This document shows, one piece after another, positions 1 to 5,393 of a stretch of DNA of 6,844 nt; position 1 is the stretch's first letter, and every line of letters begins with the position of its first letter. The stretch lies in the NCBI GenBank assembly GCA_937901285.1, contig CALCHI010000374.1, forward strand, positions 1 to 6,844, read 5' to 3'. Below the pieces are notes generated by a model, which ran no database searches, was not told the origin of the DNA, and saw nothing but the letters and a program-made list of their open reading frames with translations. This stretch comes from UBA8437 sp003445035 (GTDB taxonomy: Bacteria > Planctomycetota > Planctomycetia > Planctomycetales > Planctomycetaceae). The position numbers were made by a program, and so were the translations under genes.

Positions 1-851
1 CGTGGGCGCTGGGAGCCGACACTGGTGTCGGCGATCTCGACGCGGTGCTGAAAGCCAACTGGCTCTGCAACGACCTGGGCATGGATCCGATCTCGATGGG
101 ATCGACACTGGCCAGCGCGATGGAGTTGTACCAGGAGGGGACGGTGACCGACGAGCACGTCGAGATGCCCCTGGAGTTCGGATCGGCCGAGGCGCTGGTG
201 CGGATGACCGAGGCGACCGCCTACCGCGAGGGCTTCGGTGATGACCTGGCCGAAGGGGCCAAGCTGATGGGAGAGAAATGGGGGAACCCCGACGTGTTCA
301 TGGGAGTCAAGGGCCAGGAGTTCCCGGCCTACGACCCGCGTGGCTTCGTCGGCATGGGCGTGGCTTATGCCACCTGCAACCGCGGCGCCTGTCACCTCAG
401 GGCCTGGACACCCGGGTTCGAGACATCCGAGAGCACGCCGCACACGACCGATGGCAAGAGCGAGTGGGTGGTGCACGAACAGCACCGCTCGACCGCTCAC
501 GACGCCACCGGGCTGTGCCTGTTCACCGGGTTTGCCGGCGGTGTTCTCGAGACTTTTGTTCCGCTGGTTGCTGCCGCCACGGGGGTCGACTACACGGTGG
601 ACGACTTCGAGACGATTGGCGAGAAGACCTGGAACCTCGAACGGTTGTGGAACCTCAAGGCCGGCCTGACCATGGCCGACGACAACCTGCCCAAGCGACT
701 TCTCAGTGAACCTCACACCGACGGACCTTCGGCGGGCGTGACCGTGGACCTGGACGCGATGCTGCCGGTCTACTACAGCGAACGAGGCTGGGACGAAGAG
801 GGTGTGCCGACCGAGGCGAAGCTGGCCGAACTCGGCCTGGCGTCGATGTAA
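1..851 (+). CDS. Aldehyde:ferredoxin oxidoreductase (AOR) family protein, C-terminal part (5' end outside window)
   Basis: The reading frame enters at base 3 and gives 282 residues before the TAA at 849-851. AOR family proteins are usually about 600 residues, so roughly half is missing upstream. Family signatures seen are the helix LKANWLCNDLGMDPISMGST, the segment ATCNRGACHLRAW (about 372-404) and DATGLCLF (501-524). The last matches the AOR pattern Asp-x-x-Gly-Leu-Cys, in which the Cys ligates the [4Fe-4S] cluster and the Asp lies near the pterin. The N-terminal pterin-binding domain and the other cluster cysteines must lie upstream. Characterised members are cytoplasmic tungsten-bis-pterin enzymes oxidising aldehydes to carboxylates with ferredoxin or, in multi-subunit bacterial forms, NAD as acceptor. 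The substrate and the metal here cannot be read from sequence. The flavoprotein and MoaD-like genes downstream suggest a functional unit. No frameshift or stop is seen in the visible part. Confidence 0.93.
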   Translation, partial: WALGADTGVGDLDAVLKANWLCNDLGMDPISMGSTLASAMELYQEGTVTDEHVEMPLEFGSAEALVRMTEATAYREGFGDDLAEGAKLMGEKWGNPDVFMGVKGQEFPAYDPRGFVGMGVAYATCNRGACHLRAWTPGFETSESTPHTTDGKSEWVVHEQHRSTAHDATGLCLFTGFAGGVLETFVPLVAAATGVDYTVDDFETIGEKTWNLERLWNLKAGLTMADDNLPKRLLSEPHTDGPSAGVTVDLDAMLPVYYSERGWDEEGVPTEAKLAELGLASM

Positions 852-864
852 GGCCCACCGGGCC
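852..864 (+). terminator. Short GC hairpin directly after the AOR stop codon
   Basis: GGCCC (852-856) and GGGCC (860-864) form a perfect five-pair, all-GC stem around the loop ACC, beginning one base after the TAA stop. No T-tract follows, so it is not a classical intrinsic terminator. It could protect the AOR message end or modulate readthrough into the flavoprotein gene 52 nt further on. It may also be chance in GC-rich DNA. Confidence 0.25.
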
Positions 865-915
865 GACAGACACCGGCGGCCGTGAGGGTCGCCGCGAGCA
901 AGGAAACGACTGACC

Positions 916-2409
916 ATGACGAAGCATGTCATCATCGGCGGCGGCCCCGTGGCCACCAACGCGATTGAGACGATCCGGCAGTACGGGGACGGCGAAGCGT
1001 CGATCACGCTGATCAGCGACGAGCCGGCCCACTCGCGGATGGCCCTGCCCTACTGGCTCGCGGGCAGGGTTCCCCGCGAACACACTCACACCGCCGATGA
1101 CGATTACTTCGGCCGGCTGGGTGTCGATGCGAAGATTGGCCAGCGGGCCAGCGGAATCGACACGGCCGCCCGCACCGTGACACTCGAAGATGGCAGCACG
1201 GTCGAATACGACAACCTGCTGATCGCCACCGGTGCCGCTCCCGCCGGACTGCCGGTGCCCGGTGCCGATCTGCCCGGCGTTCAGCCGCTGTGGACGCTCG
1301 AACACACCGCCAGCCTGCTGGCCGCTGCCGAGGGGGCCGAGTCGCCCCGGGTGACCATGATCGGGGCCGGGTTCATCGGTTTCATCATGCTCAACGCGAT
1401 GCACAAGCGGGGCTGGAACCTGACAGTCGTCGAACGGGAAGACCGCGTGCTGCCACGGATGCTCGATGCCAACGCCGCCGGCCTGGTTGAGAGTTGGCTG
1501 GGTGAGAAGGGCATCACCGTGCATGCCGGGGCAGGGGTCGAGTCGATCGCCGACGGCGAGGGGGGCAAGATCGTCTCCCTGGACGGCGGGGCGACCGTCG
1601 AGGCCGACGTGGTGATCGTGGCGACCGGGATCCGCCCCAACACCGACCTGGCGTCGGAGGCGGGGATTGAGACCGACCAGGGGATCATCGTCAACTCACG
1701 GTGCCAGACAAGTGCCGAGGGCGTTTACGCCGGCGGCGATGTCGCCCAGGGTCCGGTGCTCGGAGGCGGTGACAACGAGATCCATTCGATCCAGCCGACG
1801 GCCGTCGACCATGGACGGATCGCCGGAGCGAACATGGCCGGGCACGACGCCGAATATCCCGGCAGCCTGTCACTGAACATCCTGGATGTCTGCGGGCTGC
1901 AGAATGCGAGCTTCGGCAACTGGGGCGACACGTCCGAGGATGCCGTGACGATCTCCAACGCCGCCGATCACATCTACCGCAAGTTCATCTTCACCGGTGA
2001 CCAGATGACCGGTGCGGTCTTTGTCGGTGAGGCGAATGACCTGGGGATGCTGACCGACGTCGGCATGGTCAAGGGGATCATGCAGACCGGGACCGACCTC
2101 GGGGCCTGGAAGGGATTCCTCAAGGAGAACCCCTTCGATGTCCGCCGGGCCTACATCGCCACCGGCGTGGCGGCGACGCTGGCCAAGACAACGTTGCTGG
2201 GACAGAAGGCTCAGCCTCGCGGCTTCCACTTCGGTGGCCAGGCTCCTCAGTCGGCCGTCGACGGCTCGCACGCACAACTGGTTTCCCCCAAGGCCGCCGC
2301 AATGGAGAAGGCGGCCGAGGTGGCCAGGGCGATGGCCGCCGAAGCCGCTGCGGCCGAGGCCGAGGCAGCCGGTGACGGTGGCGGTACGGAAGCGGAGTCG
2401 GCTGAGTGA
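916..2409 (+). CDS. FAD/NAD(P)-dependent oxidoreductase associated with AOR
   Basis: A 497-residue two-dinucleotide-fold flavoprotein of the pyridine nucleotide-disulfide oxidoreductase superfamily. The N-terminal FAD Rossmann motif is VIIGGGPVATNA (residues 5-16). LLIATGAAP (101-109) is the usual ATG motif. The NAD(P) fold has MIGAGFIG (148-155), and Glu173 at the end of its second strand favours NADH over NADPH. ATGIRPNTDL (236-245) and GVYAGGDVA (269-277) form the second FAD contact. Residues 39-50 read HSRMALPYWLAG. NADH oxidases and CoA-disulfide reductases carry a redox Cys near here and this protein has none, so it resembles rubredoxin-reductase or NirB-like electron-transfer flavoproteins. 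The likely role is passing electrons between AOR and NAD(P), comparable to the FAD subunit of bacterial AorABC (inference). The tail (about 445-497) is Ala/Glu-rich. AGGA at 901-904 lies 11 nt before the ATG, longer than ideal. The stop overlaps the next gene's start. Confidence 0.92.
   Translation: MTKHVIIGGGPVATNAIETIRQYGDGEASITLISDEPAHSRMALPYWLAGRVPREHTHTADDDYFGRLGVDAKIGQRASGIDTAARTVTLEDGSTVEYDNLLIATGAAPAGLPVPGADLPGVQPLWTLEHTASLLAAAEGAESPRVTMIGAGFIGFIMLNAMHKRGWNLTVVEREDRVLPRMLDANAAGLVESWLGEKGITVHAGAGVESIADGEGGKIVSLDGGATVEADVVIVATGIRPNTDLASEAGIETDQGIIVNSRCQTSAEGVYAGGDVAQGPVLGGGDNEIHSIQPTAVDHGRIAGANMAGHDAEYPGSLSLNILDVCGLQNASFGNWGDTSEDAVTISNAADHIYRKFIFTGDQMTGAVFVGEANDLGMLTDVGMVKGIMQTGTDLGAWKGFLKENPFDVRRAYIATGVAATLAKTTLLGQKAQPRGFHFGGQAPQSAVDGSHAQLVSPKAAAMEKAAEVARAMAAEAAAAEAEAAGDGGGTEAESAE
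2394..2397 (+). promoter_or_regulatory. Candidate ribosome binding site of the MoaD-like gene, inside the flavoprotein gene
   Basis: GGAG lies 8 nt before the GTG at 2406 and 11 nt before the ATG at 2409. The spacing slightly favours GTG, while the TGATG stop/start overlap favours ATG. The choice only adds or removes one Met-equivalent residue. Translational coupling to the flavoprotein gene is likely either way. Confidence 0.4.
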
Positions 2410-2636
2410 TGCAGATTCGCGTGAAGCTGATGGCGGCGTTGAAGGAGAAGTCGCCCGAAGGAGACGTGTTGGAGCTCTCCGAGGGGGCGACGATCAACGA
2501 CGCGCTGGCCGCGATGAAAGTGCCGGGCAACTTCGTTCACCTGGTGATGGTCAACAACCAGATGGAACGGGACCGCGGTCGTGAACTGGCCGACGACGAC
2601 GAACTGATGGTGATGCCGCCGGTTGGTGCCGGCTAG
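2409..2636 (+). CDS. MoaD/ThiS-like small ubiquitin-fold sulfur-carrier protein with unusual C-terminus
   Basis: A 75-residue protein (76 if GTG 2406 is used) with the beta-grasp layout of MoaD/ThiS. It has an N-terminal strand MQIRVKLMAALKE, the segment LELSEGATINDALAAM leading into the helix, strand HLVMVNNQM (44-52), and ADDDELMVMPPVGAG at the end. The last part matches the family ending in which an Asp-rich turn is followed by a strand and Pro-Pro-Val-x-Gly-Gly. In MoaD the terminal Gly-Gly is adenylated by MoeB-type E1 enzymes and thiocarboxylated to supply molybdopterin sulfur. Here the codons GGT GCC GGC TAG give Gly-Ala-Gly, so the penultimate Gly is Ala. AOR clusters commonly carry a MoaD-like gene, which fits a role in tungsto- or molybdopterin supply. 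Its ATG overlaps the flavoprotein stop (TGATG). The stop is 3 nt from the convergent DUF1501 stop. Alternative: a non-conjugating partner subunit of AOR. Confidence 0.85.
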   Translation: MQIRVKLMAALKEKSPEGDVLELSEGATINDALAAMKVPGNFVHLVMVNNQMERDRGRELADDDELMVMPPVGAG

Positions 2637-2640
2637 CACC
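2625..2640. terminator. Small symmetric hairpin spanning two convergent stop codons
   Basis: GGTGC (2625-2629) pairs with GCACC (2636-2640) around CGGCTA. An alternative stem pairs GCCGG (2618-2622) with CCGGC (2629-2633). The structure covers the last codons and TAG of the MoaD-like gene and touches the DUF1501 stop. Neither strand has a T-tract, so termination activity is uncertain. It is reported because no other terminator fits between these convergent genes. Confidence 0.2.
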
Positions 2641-4064
2641 TACGCCAGCATTCCCTCGATCGGATTGCCGTGGTAGACGGCGTGCGGACGTTTGAGATTG
2701 TCGTCCCAGGTGGCATGACGGTCGATACCCAGGGCGTCGTAGATCGTTGCCGCCATGCTCTCGGGCGTCTGCTTGCTGTCCTTGGGCTGGCCGCCGTCGG
2801 CATCGGAGGATCCAATCACCTTGCCGCCGCTGGCACCGGCCCCGGCAAAGAAGACACTCTGTACGGCTCCCCAGTGGTCTCGCCCGGGCAGTTCGTAGTA
2901 CTGGGGCAGGTTGAACACCCGCGGGGTGCGGCCGAACTCGCCGGCCGCGACGACCAGCGTGTCTTCCAGCAGGCCTCGCTCGTCCAGGTCGTCCAGCAGG
3001 GCCGAGAGGGCCTGGTCGGTGGGCGGCAGCATCAGGTTCTTGAGGTGGTCGAACGCGTTGCCGTGAGTGTCGAAGCCACCACGTCCGAGATTGACCTGCA
3101 CCATGCTGACTCCGACCTCGACCAGTCGGGCGGCCATCAGCAGCGAGTAGCCGAAGAGGTTGCGACCATAGCGGTCCAGTGCCTTGGGGTCGGCGTTCTC
3201 GATATCGAATGCCCGGCGGACACGTCCGGAGGTCAGCAGGCTGAGTGCCCCGGTGCGGTAGCGGTCCAGGCTGTTGACGGTGGCGTAGCGATCCAGGAAC
3301 TGCTGCTGGCGTTCGATGGTTCCCAGCAGGGCCTTGCGGTTGTCGATCCGACCCTGCGAGAGGCCGTCGGCGAGCGTGAGGTTGGGGGCGCGGAAGACCG
3401 GGTAGCCGGTATGCCTCGCCTCGGGACGCCGCTGGTGATCCCAGCAGTTGGGGCAGGCGCCGGACCACTTGCAGTTGCTGGCCGCATTGAGCATCCAGGG
3501 GTCGAACCGGGGACCCATTCTCCCGGCCAGGGTTCCGGGTTGCTTGATCGGGTAGGGCAGGACGGCAGCGCCGGGCAGGCCGTTGCGGCCCGGTGACATG
3601 CGTCCACCCATCGCCGTGATGCCGGGGAAGTCCGACGGCTTGGGCGCGCCGCTGAAACTGGGGGGCAACTGGCTGCGGCCGGTCAGCATCAGGCAGGTGC
3701 CCTGGGAGTGCTCGTTCCAACTGTGCGAGACGCTGCGACACAGGGCCCACTTGTCGCTGCGGTCGGCCAGCAGCGGCAGGTGCTCGCAGATCTGCAGCCC
3801 GGGGGTGCGAGTGGGAATCGGCGTGAACTCGCCCCGAACGTTTTCGGTGGCATTGGGCTTGGGGTCAAAGCTCTCGTGCTGGGCCAACCCGCCGGTCAGG
3901 AAGACGTAGATGACCGCGCGGGGACGTCGGAGCGATCCCGACTCGGCGCGAAGCTGCTCGATGTCGGACATCGACAGGCCCATCAATCCGAGCGTGCCTG
4001 CCTGCAGGATCTCGCGACGAGACCAGCCGGAGTGGTGTAGTGTGGGGGGGCCGGTTGGGGACAT
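2640..4064 (-). CDS. DUF1501 domain-containing protein with twin-arginine leader
   Basis: A 474-residue protein of the DUF1501 family, which belongs to the alkaline phosphatase/sulfatase-like superfamily and is strongly expanded in planctomycetes. The leader SRREILQAGTLGLMGLS (residues 15-31) is a Tat signal, implying export of a folded, possibly metal-bound protein. Family landmarks are AVIYVFLTGGLAQHESFDPKP (50-70, first core strand and turn), NLGRGGFDTHGNAFDHL (325-341), VVAAGEFGRTPRV (371-383) and GRDHWGAVQSVFFAGAG (394-410). The Asp/His residues in these are placed like metal ligands of the superfamily. No reaction has been assigned here. Residues 198-207 carry a three-Cys cluster (C-x5-C-x2-C). 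The start is set by ATG at 4064 with GAGG five bases before it and the Tat motif near the N-terminus. Planctomycete DUF1501 genes often follow a DUF1549/DUF1553 gene. None is present here: the neighbours are a convergent MoaD-like gene and a divergent WD40 gene. Confidence 0.93.
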   Translation of the reverse strand: MSPTGPPTLHHSGWSRREILQAGTLGLMGLSMSDIEQLRAESGSLRRPRAVIYVFLTGGLAQHESFDPKPNATENVRGEFTPIPTRTPGLQICEHLPLLADRSDKWALCRSVSHSWNEHSQGTCLMLTGRSQLPPSFSGAPKPSDFPGITAMGGRMSPGRNGLPGAAVLPYPIKQPGTLAGRMGPRFDPWMLNAASNCKWSGACPNCWDHQRRPEARHTGYPVFRAPNLTLADGLSQGRIDNRKALLGTIERQQQFLDRYATVNSLDRYRTGALSLLTSGRVRRAFDIENADPKALDRYGRNLFGYSLLMAARLVEVGVSMVQVNLGRGGFDTHGNAFDHLKNLMLPPTDQALSALLDDLDERGLLEDTLVVAAGEFGRTPRVFNLPQYYELPGRDHWGAVQSVFFAGAGASGGKVIGSSDADGGQPKDSKQTPESMAATIYDALGIDRHATWDDNLKRPHAVYHGNPIEGMLA

Positions 4065-4101
4065 GGGAGCCTCGAACGCCGGTGCAGGGCAGGAGACCGC
4101 T

Positions 4102-4130
4102 TTCGCAGGGTTATCCTAGCACGTTATATT
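4102..4130 (+). promoter_or_regulatory. Candidate sigma70-type promoter of the WD40 gene
   Basis: TTCGCA (4102-4107) and TATATT (4125-4130) are separated by 17 nt. They match the -35 and -10 consensus at 4 of 6 and 5 of 6 positions. Transcription would start near 4137 and leave a leader of about 38 nt before the ATG at 4175. The patch is AT-rich against a GC-rich background. Prediction by eye only. Confidence 0.38.
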
Positions 4131-4142
4131 CCGGTCAGCCAA
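4113..4142 (-). promoter_or_regulatory. Candidate promoter of the DUF1501 gene, overlapping the opposite promoter
   Basis: Read on the - strand, TTGGCT (4142-4137) and TAGGAT (4118-4113) are 18 nt apart, each matching consensus at 4 of 6 positions. It overlaps the + strand candidate, so polymerases could compete for the two sites. Weak match, low confidence. Confidence 0.22.
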
Positions 4143-4174
4143 CTTTGATGTGTCGGTTGTTTCCTGGACGTCCA

Positions 4175-5149
4175 ATGAAGACCAAAGCCGCGTTGCTCCT
4201 GGTGGTCCTGTCGGCCAATGTGGTGGCCCAGGCTCCGAAGCCGATCGAGTTTTCCGGTCATACCAACAGCGTGTCCCAGGTCGCGATTGCTCCGGGCGGC
4301 GGACAGTTGGCCAGTGGAGGCTGGGACGAGACGGTGCGGTTGTGGGACCCGACCGGCGGGCCAGCTCGACTGACACTGACCGACCACACCGACTGGGTGC
4401 TGGCCATCCGGTTCACGCCCGATGGCAAGACCCTGCTGACAGCCAGCCAGCGGAGCGTGAAGGCCTGGGATCCATCGACGGGGCAATTGAAGCGGTCGTG
4501 GGACGGTCTGCCCGGTCAGCGGATCAGCATGGTGACGATTTCTCCCGACGGCCGCCAACTGGGGTGCGGATTGCGGGACGGTGGTGTGCGGTTGTTCCGC
4601 CTGGACAAGACGGTCGGGTCGAAGCTGGTGGCGACGCGAAAGTGGCCCGGCCACAAGAGCTGGATCGACACGCTTGTGTTTGATCGCAGCGGTCGCCGGT
4701 TGGCAACCGGCTGCCGAACCGGTGAGATCACCATCTGGGACACCGCGACCGCCAAGGCGGTGTCGAAACCTGCCGGCCACGGCGGCCAACAGGTGTCGGC
4801 GCTGGCCTTTGCTCCCAAGGGTGATCAGCTGGCTTCCGGCGGGTTCGATACGATCGTCAGGACCTGGTCGGTCATGGACGGCAAGCCGCAGGCCGTGCTC
4901 AAGGGGCACAAGGGACTGGTGCTGTCGCTGGGCTATTCGCCCGACGGCCTGTTGCTGGCTTCAGGAGAACGTCACGGTCCGATCAAGCTCTGGTCGACCG
5001 CCGACGGGACACTCAAGACAACCCTGCCGGGTCACTCGGGTGGGCAACTGGGTTTCAGCGTTCATTCGCTCGAATTCTCCACCGACGGCAAACGCCTGGC
5101 TTCGGCCGGACGTGACAAGAAGGTCCGACTGTGGCAGGTGCCCGACTGA
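4175..5149 (+). CDS. Exported WD40-repeat protein, single seven-bladed beta-propeller
   Basis: The 324-residue product starts with a Sec-type signal, MKTKAALLLVVLSANVVAQA, with likely cleavage after VVA (about residue 18). It is followed by seven WD40-like units: about 28-68, 71-109, 110-157, 159-200, 201-243, 244-285 and 286-324. Most open with GH or H and close with a W/F-D or related strand (VRLWD, VKAWD, ITIWD, VRTWS, IKLWS, VRLWQ). PDG or SDG-like turns sit between. Unit 3 is most degenerate (VRLFRLD, no GH) and longer. Seven units close exactly one propeller, with PIEFSG (23-28) probably completing the last blade. Such proteins are scaffolds for protein interactions; no enzymatic residues are seen. 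The start at 4175 gives a clean signal peptide, although no good Shine-Dalgarno precedes it. An in-frame ATG at 4148 is the alternative. Divergent from the DUF1501 gene, whose product is also exported. Confidence 0.92.
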   Translation: MKTKAALLLVVLSANVVAQAPKPIEFSGHTNSVSQVAIAPGGGQLASGGWDETVRLWDPTGGPARLTLTDHTDWVLAIRFTPDGKTLLTASQRSVKAWDPSTGQLKRSWDGLPGQRISMVTISPDGRQLGCGLRDGGVRLFRLDKTVGSKLVATRKWPGHKSWIDTLVFDRSGRRLATGCRTGEITIWDTATAKAVSKPAGHGGQQVSALAFAPKGDQLASGGFDTIVRTWSVMDGKPQAVLKGHKGLVLSLGYSPDGLLLASGERHGPIKLWSTADGTLKTTLPGHSGGQLGFSVHSLEFSTDGKRLASAGRDKKVRLWQVPD

Positions 5150-5150
5150 A

Positions 5151-5170
5151 TCGGAGAGCGGCCTTTCCGG
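5151..5170 (+). terminator. Hairpin after the WD40 stop codon, possible terminator
   Basis: CGGAGAG (5152-5158) pairs with CTTTCCG (5163-5169) with one G-T wobble, around the tetraloop CGGC. A further T-G wobble closes the base (5151/5170). The stem starts two bases after the TGA. No run of T follows, so it is either a Rho-assisted or non-canonical terminator or a 3'-end stabilising stem. Confidence 0.35.
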
Positions 5171-5382
5171 AGAATTCCGTCGCCAATCGTGGTGGAATGG
5201 GAGGTTCGGGCAATGGGCGAGATTCGGCTTGCATCTGGGTGGCGAGTCGGTTGAATAAGCAGTGCAATCCGCACGGAACTCGGCATCCGGTTTTGACCGT
5301 TGTTCCGGTTATGTGGTTTGTCGTAGCTGTCAGAATGGCTGTTTGTTCGTTCCTTAATACCAATATCCTGCAGCGTCCATTT
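5171..5382. other. Intergenic leader region of the LEPR-XLL/RTX gene
   Basis: The stretch is visibly less GC-rich than its flanks, as expected for a promoter-containing leader. TTGACC (5293-5298) and TTAATA (5354-5359) resemble promoter hexamers but are not correctly spaced to each other, and no convincing pair was found. A + strand frame crosses it (hydrophobic segment around 5295-5355) and runs into the next gene, but it shows no recognisable protein and is not called. Confidence 0.4.
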
Positions 5383-5389
5383 GGGGGAG
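5383..5389 (+). promoter_or_regulatory. Strong ribosome binding site setting the start of the RTX gene
   Basis: GGGGGAG ends 4 nt before ATG 5394. The next in-frame ATG at 5481 has no comparable signal and would remove most of the Arg-rich N-terminus, so 5394 is preferred. Confidence 0.6.
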
Positions 5390-5393
5390 TGTC

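Noticed and set aside
703..1524. 273-codon - strand frame opposite the flavoprotein
   Set aside because: Antisense to a clearly conserved gene, with no start signal or known motif.
2670..3596. 308-codon + strand frame opposite DUF1501
   Set aside because: Follows the complement of DUF1501 codons; no domain, signal or ribosome binding site recognised.
2551..3750. 399-codon - strand frame inside the DUF1501 gene
   Set aside because: Overlaps DUF1501 in another frame; product is Arg/Pro/Gly-rich low complexity typical of shadow frames in GC-rich DNA.
5293..5359. TTGACC with TTAATA or TATGTG as a promoter for the RTX gene
   Set aside because: Spacers are 11 or about 55 nt, not the 16-18 nt required.
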